Assembly: GCF_000143415.4 (NCBI RefSeq)
Contig: NW_003314298.1
Span: forward strand, 981,967-1,045,966
Origin: Selaginella moellendorffii
Taxonomy: Eukaryota; Streptophyta; Lycopodiopsida; Selaginellales; Selaginellaceae
Reading direction: 5' to 3'
Length of the DNA: 64,000 bases
Shown: positions 12,840 through 25,800 of the stretch, one piece after another
Layout of the letters: each line of letters opens with the position of its first letter
How positions within the stretch are numbered: the stretch's first letter is position 1
Notes under the pieces: model-generated
The model's database searches: none
Told to the model about the DNA's origin: nothing
What the model saw: the letters and a program-made list of their open reading frames with translations, nothing else
Translations under genes and position numbers: made by a program

Positions 12840-13526
12840 AGGATCCACTATGGTTGCATATTAGGGCATGGCCATTGAGAGAAAGGGGGAATATTTTGGT
12901 TAGAATATTCCCCATCTTGCTTGTATAAAACCCTTGCCCCACAAGGGCAAGGGGGCATTTTGTGGAGAGCATTCAAGCATTTCTCATGTTTGAGCGAGCG
13001 TTGGGGGAGGCCCCTTCCTTGCCCCAACACTATTGGCCAAAGATGCAATGTGATGTTATCCGGTATGTGCATATCTGCGTTCGGTGCCAAGCCCGTAATA
13101 CTCCCTCTTGTGCCTCGAAAGGACGGTTAGAGTCAATTGCAGTTTCTAGTTTGTTTGAGTTGGTGGCGTTTGATCTTATAGAACCTTTTTCACGATCAAC
13201 TGTTGGCAATGAGTATGTTATTATTACTTTTGAATATTTGACTCGTTAGGTGGAAGTTGGTACTCTTGCTAGTGCGTTTGCAACTGCTATTGGATACTTC
13301 CTCCTTAATCAAGTGGTATTCTAGCATTCTTGTCTGGAGCGGATTCTTTAGGATAATGGTCTCACATTTATAACTGAGGCATTTCATGTTTTGATGTCTC
13401 AGTTGGGGATACACCACACTTTCACAAGTGCTTATCATCCATAGTCAAATGATTTGGTGGAATGGCTCATGCGGACATTCAAAGGAATGATCACGAAGTA
13501 CATGAACTTTCAGCATTTGGATTGGG

Positions 13527-15181
13527 TGTAAGCAACTAAATTTTCCATTCTACTTTAGTCACTTAACCACACCTTCAACCACTTGGAGGAATCTCACGAA
13601 CAACCTCCATAAATCCTATTATGGACTTAGGGACTTACTAGCCCCAAGAAAGGCATCTATGCCACTCAACCATTGCACTTGGTCCAAGTGCTCCACATGT
13701 CCGATCCCATGATCGACACTCCAAGGTACCACCAACATACCAGCCCATTATGGCCATGCCAATTCCCCTTGGTCACACCGGTGGTCCAACACCACCTGCA
13801 TCGCAGTCCCGTCTCTCAAAGACTGGGCCATCCATCTGTGAGTGACCATCTTTGGTCCACTCTTTAGCATCCTTAAGATGCCTGTAGACATAGGGAACAA
13901 CCTTCCCCAATATCCCTTTTATTGTCCCCACTAAGTCCCTTTTTTGTCCATGGCCATGTTCGCCAACACTACCACTGAGACAAGGCCCACAAGCCCGACC
14001 ACTAAATCCCATTATCCTTTGGGACTTCCTCACCACATGACCGTATTATTGGTCACTACTCCAGAGGACCACTCCTCTTCCTTTCCATAGTCTGGGACTT
14101 TGGGACAACATTTCGAAACACCGTGGCCCTACACGAGTCTCATGGGTACTCTCCCCACCTTCCGCCTTTGGGTGCTCTAGCCATGGGCTTAGAGCAAGGT
14201 TCCATTGAGCCACACCAGGTATCCAAGTAGGTAGTGCCACCCACACTTAGACTAGGAGCATTGGCCATTCGATCTCCCGGGGGAACTAAAGCCAGCTCTT
14301 GAACACTTCACCAAGCTACCCCATTTATCGGTCCGTATTCACTCTAACCTTGGACTTCTTAGTGGTTATCCCATCACCCAACACCTGGGTACGGCCTTCC
14401 TGGGCCAAACTGACCTTTCCTGGCCAAACTGGCTCCACTGGAGTCCTCCCCCCTACTATACTTTTGGAGCTCACCAAACCCCTAGAGTCTAGGATACGAA
14501 CACTTTGGGCTTTCACCCTCTTAGACTCAAACTTGGACTTGGACTTAGACTCAGACTCGGACTTAGACTCGGACTCGGACTCGGACTCGGACTCGGCCTC
14601 GGCCCCGGCCTTGGTCCCAGTCCCAATCCCGGTCCTGGTCTCAATCTTGGTCTTGGTTTTGATCTCAGTCACGGTCTTGACCTCAAACTCTATCTTGGAT
14701 TCCATCTCAGGTCCATCTCGAAGCCCATCTCGGACTCCATCTTAGTCCATCTCAAACTCCATCTCGGACCCCTCTCGGACTCCATCTTGGGTCCATCTCG
14801 GACGCCATCTCAGTCTATCTTAGACTCCATCTCGGGTCCATCTCGGAATCCATCTTGGGTCCATCTCAAACTCTATCTCATGTCCATCTCGGACTCCATC
14901 TCATGTCCATCTCAGACTCCATCTCGGGTCCATCTCAGGTCCATCTCAGTCACTTCCACGTATCATGTGTTGGTCCTCTTGTGTCCCTTTCTAGAGACTC
15001 ACTTATTGCTCGCTTCATGCTTGTTCCTTGAGCATTTCATTAGCAGTTCCACTCCCGCTCTTGACCTTTCAAGTCAGAGCTTTTAGTCCAAACGTATTAT
15101 GCTCATTTGGCTTTCGCTTCAGCCACTACCACGTGGCACCCTTTCGGCTCCATTTTGGGGCTTAGGGATTTGTGTCTCACA
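13527..15181 (-). repeat. 3' LTR of the LARD-like element
   Basis: A 1,655-bp LTR, TG..CA on the + strand. It contains a Ser/Asp-like hexamer array (CTCGGA/CTTGGA, about 14,520-14,700) followed by CCATCTCGGACTC-type repeats to about 14,950. Open frames across this array encode Asp-Ser or Glu-Ser dipeptide repeats and are not genes. Confidence 0.9.
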
Positions 15182-18100
15182 ACTCCACCACCCATAGACG
15201 AAGTTTGATGTCCTCATCAAACAATAAACTATTTTGTAAAGTAATACCAACATGTATTACCCTTCCCATCCTTGGCACTTAGTCAATATTTGTCAAGGGT
15301 TGGACACCGAAGGCTCACCTTGCATTGTCCATCCTCTATAGAGCATAGTCTCTCCAACATAAAGATTCGATTGACCACTTAGGGTGGTTCTTTCCCTTTT
15401 ATTAGTTTAGCTCTTGCTAAACCCATTAGAGACACCTTCTCTATCTCAATCCCACTATTCATTCTCAAGTAGTCTCAACTTCTATCGATATAACCATTCC
15501 TTTTTGGAACTTTTAGTCTTGACTTCTTGAAATTAAATTCCTAAGTGTGTTCGACACCTTTCATTACATATATTGTGTAAACTCCACTTCCCCATCCTAA
15601 GAAGTTCTCTACTTAAAAGCACCATTCTCTTCTTTTCTATTTTGTGCCACCTTTAGCATTAAATTCCAATTATCATAAGTTGTGCTAAGGCTGTCCACGG
15701 CCCTATCATTTGGCTACCTTACCATTCCCTCCCTTGGAGCTTTCACTTTTGCTAAATTGGAGTATTTGGGAATTCATCCTTAGAAATATACTTCTTTTCC
15801 CATAATCCGTTAGTATTTAACACATTAGTGTTTCTTGCTTAACTTTCCCATTTGGATTCCTTCCAATAAATTCCATGGCCCACACTTGACCACTAGTGTT
15901 TTGCTTCTATCCATTAATTGTTGCACCAAGCAATATAGAATCACTACCTCCATTCTCGAGATATCTTTTTGGTTCCATGGCAAAAGCTCTACTTTGCTGA
16001 GTCCAAAAGGTGCTCACCCCTAATAGGCCTCTTTAGCATTTTCTGCTACAGGCTCCATCCACGGCTCAACTTTGTGACCCTCCTATGGGTCTTTCCTAGA
16101 GACTACTTTCTTGGACTCATTATACCATTGTTTTGGCACAATTAATTTCCATTTAGGTGTCCTTCCCACTTGGTAACCTTGACTAACCACACCATTATCA
16201 ATAGTTCAAGTTAACACTTGAACTAGGAATTATATTCCTTAACCCAAACAAAGACTTTGTCCTTGTTTAGCCATAAGATCACCTAGTGATCTCATCTTGA
16301 CCCCTTAACAAGTCTACCAATAGGAACTAGGTCTTCCAAACCTTTTAAATTGTTGACTATGACCCTAGGGGCATCCCCCACACATGGCGATGTGCCCAAG
16401 CCAGCTCTTCCAACCAAGGATCCATAGCCACTGAGACTGAGTGTCCCCATCTCATTCACCAACCTTGGTGCTACTTTGCACAAAAGTGTTCAAGTTAGAT
16501 ATACCGAGCTTTCACACTAGGCAATCTAACCGTACATCACGACTCTGAGGCATCCCTCGCTTGGCAGTGTGCCCAAACCAGTCTCCTCACTGAGAGTCCA
16601 TGACCACCGAAAAATGAGTGTCTTTATATTCCAAACCATCACCACGCCCTAGTGATTTGGGACTCGAACCCAAACACTAGAGGGTCAGGACTCAAACCCA
16701 ACCTCTGTATATGCATCTACAGACGGCATCACACATGATGCCTGATGTGACTCCCCACACCGATGCATCAACTTATACTCAAAGCATGCTACAGATCACA
16801 ACTTAGGAACCTAGTTCCTCCATACTACCAAGTCCCCTCACTTGACACGTCTGTGATCATGCATAGACTCCTCCATGCTTAGCCCCATGGGCCACCCCTT
16901 TTGAAGTTAGCACTTTCAACTAGGGTATTTGTTCCCCCAACTTGCCAATCTCACCTAGCAAGTCATCCGGCCACCATAACATGGTTTATATGCAAGCGTG
17001 AAAGTCCTTAACCAACAACTTTCATATAAAGCCCTCTCTTTGAACACTTAGGAACTACTTTCCTAACCTTGATAGCCTCGCCTCGTGGCAAGCTTCAAGA
17101 CCATACTTCTGTTGTGCCATTCTGATTTCGCACGCTCTATGAACCGTTTACACTTGGCTTTTTAGGTACTAAGCTGCCTAAATTTATCTTTGGGAACCTT
17201 GAAGGAACTTTATCCCTTAGCTTGCTAAGGCTTCTCCTTTCACAAGCTTTCTAATTGCCATATGGTCTAACATGGATAATTCTATGCTTTAGACTCTTTA
17301 TGGCCTCCCGCTTGCTAGCAACAACAAGCTTGAGCACCCTTTTAATTCTCCACTCCCAACTTGCATAACCACCCTTGGTTATGCCCTTCAATTTAAATGG
17401 TTCGATTCTATCCCTTTACTACTTGCTTTTGGCCTCACACATTTCTTTCGGTTATTCTCCTTTGGACTAGGAGGATAGCTTTGCACTTTCTACCATGCCT
17501 TAGTAAGTATTCATAGGGATGAACCTACCTAATAGTCTAGGGAGTGGTTCCTCAATCCAAGTATTCTCACTTTATAATCCCACACACCGGGATTAATGTT
17601 GCTACTTATGGGCCTTTGTATGCCTATAACTAGCCTTGCCAAAATCCCAATTTTGGCTTTGTCCAATTTGAGTAGATGGAATTCTCCTATCTCTGTAACC
17701 TTGGACATTTGGATAGCACCTCCTATCCATCATTCACTAGAGACTTAGTCCCTTGGGCCTTATCTATTACCCTCACAATACTGAACATTACCTATTGGTG
17801 TTCTAGAATGTTTGGGTGTCTCAATGATGGCATTTTTTACAATGAGTATTTCCTTTATAACATTGACTTACTATATCGCAACATAAGCAATTTATCCCCC
17901 CATATGGGTATAATTAACTTTCTTATCCCAAAAGAAGTCTTGGGTAGTCACCTTCTACCAGTTTAACTAATCATTTTACATCTTTTGCTTAGTTGCCTCA
18001 TAGTTGTCAAGTCCTACAACTCATTGTTGGTGCTTCCACACCTCCATCATTGTTTAGGTCCCCACACTCTACCACACGCCTTCTAAGTTAGGCTATGCTA

Positions 18101-19230
18101 TTTCCATTTCCATTGGGATTCCCTTGGTAAGGGGTTCTCATGAACCCACTAACATAACTTCAAGGTATCACACCTTAGCACATTTGGTGTCTCCACACCA
18201 TCGGCTCCACAAGCCTACCTTTATGACACTACTTATTAGTGTCTAAGTGTTTGCCAAGACCAATATAATGTTTCTCATGCCAACTATCCGTTAGCACTAC
18301 ACTATAATGTTCACACACAACTCTGAACCAAAGTTGTTTTCTTCTGGGAACACCTTTCCCATGACTTTAGTATGGCACTTTCTGTCATCAATAAAATACA
18401 CACTGTTCCCATACTTGGACCTTATGATCCTCCCCATCCTCATGGGGCACAATACACCTCAGTCCAAATCCTTTCACCAGTCCTCTAAGACCATTCCTTG
18501 ACTCCCCTCGAGTCATCCAACTCTTTGGACTTTGTTAATTTTACAACCCATAAAGTTCTACTTTTGAGGTGTTAGCTTGTTAGAATACAACTACTTGTAT
18601 TCATGTCCTACCTATAAAGACCATTCATGTAAGTGTTACTCTGAAACTTGATTATTTTCCGTTTCTTGTGGGTTGCTTCTGCCCCTTATGACTACTTGTC
18701 CATGTGATGAGAATACGAACTCATCCTCTAAGTACACCCCCAACTCTTTGGGTTATTCCAGCATTTATTAAAGGTAGCCTCGGCTACCATTTCAAGGATT
18801 TGTGTCCTCTTCCATATTTGACCTCCCACGGTCATTAATTCTGGTCTTAAATGCATGAGCACTAACTTTAACTTTATGAGGATATTCTTGTGACTCCTTT
18901 ATTGTTTAAGAGTCTCTATCTTTCCCGTGATCCCCATTATAGTTGTTTACCACAACTACATTAGCCAGTTTGCTAAGTCAAATGCTCATCTGGATCATAT
19001 CCTCAACTTTCTGAGGAAAACTTTATACTGTTCCCAAAATCCCAAAGTCGTTCCATTATTGGCCCTTTTCTATCCACCACCTTACCTACAAGTTCACACA
19101 TGAACTGTAGTGGAGAGCCATGTTTTCCCAACTTGTTACTTCCCAAGGATAGGCCCACTTCTAGGACCTTCCGATGCCAACACTAGTGGTGATATACTTG
19201 AGCACCAATAAAAGTCGGATTAAGGAACAA

Positions 19231-19244
19231 CTCTGATACCAAAT
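19231..19244 (-). other. Primer-binding site (tRNA-iMet type)
   Basis: On the - strand the bases directly after the 5' LTR (which ends TTACA) are ATTTGGTATCAGAG. The core TGGTATCAGAG is the standard plant retrotransposon primer site for initiator methionine tRNA. This fixes the direction of the element. Confidence 0.85.
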
Positions 19245-20854
19245 TGTAAGCGACTAAATTTTCCATTCTACTTTAGTCACTTAACCACACCTTCGACCAC
19301 TTGGAAAAGTCTCACTCATAACCTCCGTAAATCCTGTTCTGAACTTAGGGACTAGCCCCAAGAAGCGCATCCATGCCACTCAACCATTGCACTTGGTCCA
19401 AGTGCTCCACATGTCCGATCCCATGATCGATACCCCAAGGTACCATTGATATACCAGCCCGTTACGCTAAGGCCATGCCCATTCACCTTGGTCACACCGG
19501 TGGTCCAACACCACATGCATCGCAATCCCGTCTCTCAAAGACTGGGCCATCCATCTGTAAGTGACCATCCTTGGTCCACTCCTTAGCATCCTTAAGATGC
19601 CCGTAGACATGGGGAACAGCCTTCCCCAATATCCCTTTTACTATTCCCACCAAGTCCCTTTTTTGTTCACGGCTATTGCCACTGAAACAAGGCCCACAAG
19701 CTCGACCACTAAATCCCATTGTCCTTTAGGACTTCTTCACCACATGACCGTATCATTAGTCATTACTCCAGAGGACCACTCCTCTTCCTTTCCATGGTCT
19801 GGGACTTTGGGACAACATTTCGAAACACCATAGCCCTACGCGAGTATCATAGATACTCTCCCCACCTTGTACTTTTGGGTGCTCTAGCCATGGGCTTAGA
19901 GCGAGGTTCCACTAAGCCATGCCAGGTATCCAAGTAGGTAGTGCCACCCACACTTGGATTGAGAGCATTGGCCATTCGATCTCCTAGGAGAACTAGAGTG
20001 AACTCCTGAACACTTCACTAAGTTACCCTGCTTGTCAATCCGTATTTACTCTAGCCTTGGAATTCCCAGTGGTTATCCCATCATCCAACACCTAAATACG
20101 GCCTTCCTGGGCCAAACTAGCCTATCCTAGCCAAACTAGCTCTACTGGAGTCCTCCCCCCTACTATACTTTTGGAGCTCACCAAACCCCTAGGGTCTGGG
20201 AGACAAATGCTTTGGGCTTTCACCCTCTTAGACTCAAACTCGGACTCTGCCTCGGCCTCAATCTCGGTCCCGGTCTCGGTCCCGGTCCCAGTCTCGGTCT
20301 TGGTCTCAGTCTCGGTTTCGGTCTCGGTCTTAGTCTCGGTCTCGGTCTCAACCTCGAACTCCATCTCGAGTCCTTCTCGGACTCCATCTTGGATTCCATC
20401 TCAAGTCCATCTCGAACACCATCTCGGACTCCATCTCAGTCCATCTAAGACTCCATCTTGGACCCATCTCAGACTCCATCTCGGGTCCATCTCGGACTCC
20501 ATCTTGGTCCATCTCGGACTCCATCTCGGGTCCATCTCAGACTCCATCTCGGACTCCATCTCGGGTCCATCTCAGACTCCATCTCGGACTCCATCTCGGG
20601 TCCATCTTGGGTCCATCTCGGTCACTTCCACATGTCATGTGTTAGTCCTCTTGTGTCCCTTTTTTAAAGACTCACTTATTACTTGCTTCGTGCTTGTTTC
20701 TCAAGCATTTCATTGGGAGTTCTACTCCCGCTCTCAACCTTTCAAGTCGGAGCTTTTAGTCCAAACGTGTTATGCTTGTTTGGCTTTTGCTTCGACCACT
20801 ACCACGTGGCACCCTTTCGGCTCCATTTTGGGGCTTAGGGATTTGTGTCTCACA
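19245..20854 (-). repeat. 5' LTR of the LARD-like element
   Basis: A 1,610-bp partner of the LTR at 13,527-15,181, with the same TGTAAGC and TCTCACA ends. Its hexamer array (CTCGGT units, about 20,240-20,360) is of a different length and phase from the other LTR. That array accounts for part of the length difference between the two LTRs. Confidence 0.9.
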
Positions 20855-21242
20855 TTGGGATGGTTATTTACTGTCTCTTCGGTATGCATATGTCACAAGG
20901 GTGTAGAGTTTTCTTGGTGCTTCACCATATAAACTTTTATATGGCCATGATCCAATATTACCAACGAAGTTGGGTTTACCTTCGCAATTGCCACGAACTA
21001 CTGATGCTAGGTCATGGGATCAGTATTTGATGAGCATTCTTCCAATTATCTGCTAAACACTTAGGCTGCATACAAGTGGAACAACAATGGCATTACAACT
21101 CCCATCATCGTCCACCTGTAGAGTATAAAGTAGATAACTTGGTGTTAATCAATTTCCCCATCTTACAGTACGTGGTTTATCTAAGGGGCTCCTTGCTCAG
21201 TGGAAAGGACCGTATCAAGTGTTGTAGCAAGTTGGACTGCAA

Positions 21243-21835
21243 TGTAAGTAACCAAAGGGAATGATTTAAGAGACGATCCATGGGGCTCAAATATAAAGGG
21301 AAAGGGCTTATGAATAAGAGTGCACCTCTTTTCCAATTGGTTAAGGGTCTTGGGATATTTAGGGTTAATTGTGTTTGGGTTTGAATAGTATTGGGTTGGG
21401 TGACCTCTCAAGAAGTCCAAACTCAGGAGCTTATATTTGGTATCAGAGGGGTCTTGGGTCTGACTCTATTGGTTGGTTAAAGGAATCACACCACATATTA
21501 ATTAACATCCGGTAGATCTAGTTTGCTTCCACTAAGCTCGACCCGAGGGGTAGCGTGTCAAGAGAGTGGGGCTCTTGGGAAAGTTGTAGCTCTCAACTTC
21601 TGTTCATGAAGGCATGAACTTACAGGGAAGTGTGATGGATTATAAGCAACTAAAGGGAATGATTTGAGAAATAATCTATACAACTCAAATATATAAGGAA
21701 ATGGCCCATGAATAAGAGTGCAACCCCCTTTTCAAATCGGTTAAGGGTCTTAGGATATTTAGGGTTAAATATCCTTGGGTTTGAATAGTATTGGGTTAGG
21801 TGACCTCTCGGGAAGTCCAAACTCAAAAGTTTATA
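21243..21835 (+). mobile_element. Cassandra-type TRIM element 1, complete with TSD
   Basis: LTRs at 21,243-21,435 and 21,641-21,835 (193 and 195 bp) flank an internal region starting TTTGGTATCAGAG, the iMet primer site. The flanking duplication is TGCAA on both sides (21,238-21,242 and 21,836-21,840). Each LTR carries a 5S-rRNA-like block ending GGGTTGGGTGACCTCTC and then AAGTCC. These are the defining traits of Cassandra, a non-coding element whose LTR contains a 5S-derived Pol III promoter region. The 3' LTR now starts TATAAGC instead of TGTAAGC. It is inserted in the gypsy pol gene. Confidence 0.85.
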
Positions 21836-22150
21836 TGCAAGTTTATGAGGTTTGGCATGACGTCTAGTAGGCCAATCCTCCAGAGATTGTGCATGTGCAG
21901 TGGTTGAAACGCTTCATACTGGGCTGGGTGACCTTTCAGGAAGTCCAAACTTAGAAGCTTACATGCAAGTTTATGAGGTTCGGCATGACGTCCAACAGGC
22001 CAATCCTCCAGAGATTGTGCATGTGCAGTGGTTAAAACACTTCATACCAAGGGATCAGGAGCAATTAATACCACCTATAGATCTGCCAATGCCTCCTCCC
22101 GATCCCGGCCCATCTACAAAAGAACCCTGATATTCTGAGAGGAGGGGAAG

Positions 22151-22307
22151 TATACGGCTACGATGTTGTATACTAATATAAGTGTAATAGGATTTTAGTA
22201 GCCGTCGGATTGGTTTCAATTTAGCACTCCTATATATAAGTTAAAGCTTTTAGGCTAATTGATAGGCATATTTTCTATATTCCCTTTCCATATTCCACAC
22301 ACTCACA
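22151..22307 (+). repeat. Short LTR of the gypsy family (3' LTR of the 12,840-22,307 element)
   Basis: About 157 bp, TATACGGCTACGATG to CACTCACA, preceded by a polypurine tract. An inverted copy lies at 22,645-22,805 and another at 40,270-40,433, where the ends read TGTATGG..CACTCACA on the - strand. That comparison defines the LTR boundaries. Confidence 0.7.
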
Positions 22308-22644
22308 TGTTTATTTTTTAAAGACATGATAAGTACTTCTTAAATAATTTTTAAAATTTCTAGTTTACTTAAAAATATTTTAACTTAAATGAATAATGTT
22401 ATATAAATTAAAAAAGTCAAGTCAAATCTATTACAACTTAAATTTTTTATAGGTTATATTTAGAAATAGATCACACAATTACAGTGTTTAAAATAGTTAA
22501 TCAGTAATATAAATTGGTAGTAGTTTAATATGAAAATAAAATTATTAATCATATTCATTATTATGTGTTTAAAATTATTTAAATTTTAAAATCATATTCA
22601 TTTTATATATTAATATGTTTATCTAAAAATATTAAATTATAACT
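22308..22644. other. Very AT-rich spacer between inverted LTRs
   Basis: About 340 bp of highly AT-rich DNA with runs such as TTTTTTAAAG and ATTAAAAAAG and no gene. Together with the two inverted LTR copies it forms a large inverted-repeat structure. Confidence 0.7.
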
Positions 22645-22805
22645 ATAAGTGTATGGAATATGAAAATGAAATACAGAAATGTGCATATCAATCAGCCCAA
22701 AAACCCTAGTTTATATACAGGAGTGAGTGGTCCAAATTGAAATCAATTCAATAACTATTAAAATCCCACTATGCTAATATTAGTATACAACATCACAGCC
22801 ATACA
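22645..22805 (-). repeat. Inverted copy of the short gypsy LTR
   Basis: This is the reverse complement of 22,151-22,307 with moderate divergence; the shared core CCCACTATGCTAATATTAGT is obvious. A purine tract (GAGGTCTAAG on the - strand) lies on its right side. That is where the polypurine tract of a - strand element would sit, so it may be the 3' LTR of a second, opposite element. Confidence 0.65.
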
Positions 22806-25800
22806 CTTAGACCTCATATACCTAATTTTAAAGAATAGTTTAAAATAATAATTATTACTCTAAAAGACTTCTAAAAACGAAACTAAATAGCTTATAAGAA
22901 GAATACTGGGAAAGTTTTAGTTAAATAATTTCAATTTTATGTTATTGCTAAAAAATTAATTATACATTATAGCACACCTAAATTTTAGAGCTGAACTTTA
23001 AGTCCATTACACTACAAAATAAAGGTCTAACAAGAACTTAATATCCCCTACAAATATTAACTCCTCATATTCAATTTTTATATCCAAAATAATGTTAGAC
23101 GGCATTTAGCACACTTTTGATGTACCAATGGCCTAATGCAAGGACATGAGTACCCTATTGACTAGAGCAGTATGGAACTTATATTTAAACCCAAATTAGA
23201 TGCAAAACAAAAAATGACATAACTTAATAGATGTTAAATTAGTGTCTCAAGTGGTTGGCTATGCTTTCAACAACTATCTCTACTACACATTTAAAACCCC
23301 CATAACAGCTTTGGATTTGGTGTCTGTGGATAAAGCCTCTGAGATACATTAATGGATTAGTGCTTGTATTGATTGCAAAAAAATCTTGAGGAAAATAACT
23401 CATTTTTCCTTCCTCATCGTTCACATTAACTAACTTATCAACCACATCAACTTTACTACCACCATCCTCCCTCATGAGGGTAATTTTGCACTTTCTACCA
23501 TACATAAATCTACCTAATAGCCTAGGGAGTGATTCCTCAATTTGCATATACTCACTTTGTAATCCCACACACTAATATTAACATTTACTACTCATAGGCT
23601 CTTACATACTTGTTATTAATTGTGCCAAAAGCCTTTTGGTTTTATCCTCTTTAGATAGATAGATTTACCTTGTCTTTAGCTTTTATCAACTTTGATGCTT
23701 TATTATTGTCACAAATGTGATTGTAGGTATAAAAAGTTATTTGTCAGTGAGTCCTTTTGGATATTCTTTCCTTACTACTATAACGGTATGAGGTTAGTGA
23801 CATTGGATAGCACCTTTTATCTATTATTCTTTAGAAACTTAGTCCCTTGGGCCTTATTTAATACCTTTATGATACTAAACACAATTTCTTTGGTGTTTTA
23901 AAGTGTTTATATATTTTGGTGATGGACTTCCAAAACAATAAGCATTTCTTGTTATCACATTAACTCACTATATTGCAACATAAACACATTATCTCTTAAG
24001 GGATATATTTAACTTCCTTTTTATCCCGACAAAAGTCTTATGAAGTTAGCTCTTAACCAATTACTCCAAAACTTTGCTTAGTTACCTTATAATTATCATG
24101 TCTTACAACTCATTATTGATGCTTCCACACCTCCCATCAATATTTAGTTCAAGCACATAAATCCCATGCTTTTTAGTTTATGCTAAGCCAATCCCATTTC
24201 TATTGAGGTTTATTTGGCAAGGGGTTTTCATGAATTAGCTAACTTGACTTCAAAGCACCTTCCCTTGAGATACTTGGTGTCTCCACATTATCAGCTTTAC
24301 AAGGTTATCCATATGACATATTCCACTTGTGTCTATATTTTCGGCCAAGACTATACTTATCATTTCTTATATGCTAACCAATAGTTGGCATAAAAAATGA
24401 CGAATACTATCATATTCACACACAACTATTTTCAAAAATTATTTTCTTTAGTAAACACTTTTTTTATGGCATTTTTTGCCATTGATAAGACACTTACTAT
24501 TCTCATACTTGGATCTTATGATCCTCCTAGTGCATGATAGGGCATAACACATCTCACTCCTCACTCTAAATGTGTTTCATTCAAGCCTTTTGGACCATTC
24601 TTTGACTTTATAGAGTCATCCAACTTTTAAAATTTGCTTAGTCTCATGACCCCTAAGGTTTTAGCCTTTTAATGTGCCATTACACTTGAATATAACTTTT
24701 TATATTCATATATTATTCATAAGGACCATTCTCACATATGTTATTTCAACACTTGATTACCTTTTGTTCCATATAAATTACATTTGCCTCTTAGAACTTC
24801 TTTCAACTACACCCTCAATTCCTTGGGTTATTCTAGCATTTATTATAAGTAACCCCAACTACCACTTCAAGGATATATGTCCTCATCCATATTTAACCAT
24901 CCACAATCATCACCTCCAATATCAAATTTATGAGTCATATCCTTGACTATATAAAGGTAATCTTATGACTCCTTCATTGTCTAAAAGTTTCTATCGTTTC
25001 CATGGTCCCAACTATGGTTGTTTACCACAACCACATTAGCTAATTTGTCAAGTTAAACATTTATATAGATCACTTTCTCAGCTTTTTAAGGAAAATTTTC
25101 TACTATTCCCAAGGTCCTAAAATCATTCTCTTATTAAGCACTTTTTATCCACCACATTACCTACATATTCATATATGAACTAAAGTGGAGAGCTATGTGT
25201 AAACAACCAAAGAGAACGACTCGAAAGATGGTCTATGGGATTCAAATATAGAGGGAAAAGGGCCCATGAATAAAAGTGCACCCCCTTTTCCAATCAGTTA
25301 ATGGTCTTGGGATATTTGGGGTTAAGCGTCCTTGGGTTTGAATAGTATTGGGCTGGGTGACCTCTCGGGAAGTCCAAACTCAGGAGCTGACATTTGGTAT
25401 CAGAGAGGTCTTGGGTCCGACTCTTGGGTCTGACTCTATTGGTTGGCTAGGGGAATCATACCACAAATTGATTGACATCTGGCTGGTCCAGTTTGCTCCC
25501 ACTGGGCTCAACATGAGGGGTAGGGTGTCAAGAGAGCGGGGCTCTCAAGAGAGCTGCGGCTCTCAACTTCCGTTCACGATGGTGTGAACTTGCAGGGAAG
25601 CGTGGTGGATTATAAGCAACCAAAAAAATCATACCACAAATTGATTGACATCTAGCTGGTCCAGTTTGCTCCCACTGGGCTCGACCTGAGGGGTAGGGTG
25701 TCAAGAGAGTGGGGCTCTCAGGAGAGCTGCGGCTCTCAACTTCCATTCACGAGGGCGTGAACTTCCAGGGAAGCGTGGTGGATTGCAAGCAACCAAAGAG

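Larger units (their letters stand above)
13527..20854 (-). mobile_element. Complete large non-coding LTR retrotransposon (LARD-like), 5-bp TSD
   Basis: LTRs at 13,527-15,181 and 19,245-20,854 begin TGTAAGC and end TCTCACA. The element is flanked by the identical 5-bp duplication TTGGG (13,522-13,526 and 20,855-20,859). Next to the right LTR the - strand reads ATTTGGTATCAGAG, the usual plant primer-binding site complementary to initiator Met tRNA, so the element is transcribed on the - strand. A purine-rich tract (GGGTGGTGGAGT) lies beside the left LTR as expected. The internal 4.06 kb has only short frames and no gag or pol motif. It therefore depends on an autonomous partner, like the LARD class. 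It interrupts the integrase gene of the older gypsy element. Confidence 0.9.
12840..22307 (+). mobile_element. Older Ty3/gypsy element (integrase end and 3' LTR), split by younger insertions
   Basis: From about 13,020 the + strand reads QHYWPKMQCDVIRYV..C..CQ, the zinc-binding HHCC end of a gypsy integrase. A core domain with several stops follows (VAFDLIEPF, EWLMRTFKGM). It is cut at 13,526 by the 7.3-kb element and resumes at 20,855 (ASPYKLLYGHDPILP-like sequence). It is cut again at 21,243-21,835 by a Cassandra element, then ends with PPEIVHVQWLK and a proline-rich tail stopping near 22,130. A purine tract (GAGAGGAGGGGAAG) leads into a short LTR at 22,151-22,307. Part of the C-terminal region is duplicated at 21,836-21,920 and 21,963-22,050 with a scrap of Cassandra LTR between. 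No 5' LTR was identified. Confidence 0.75.

Noticed and set aside
14325-15086. Long Ser/Asp- or Glu-Ser-rich reading frames
   Set aside because: They translate the CTCGGA-type hexamer array inside an LTR; the same array in the other LTR gives a different product.
20122-20932. 253-codon frame on the + strand
   Set aside because: It covers the hexamer array and the LTR end, then crosses the LTR boundary at 20,854 into unrelated gypsy sequence, so it is not a gene.
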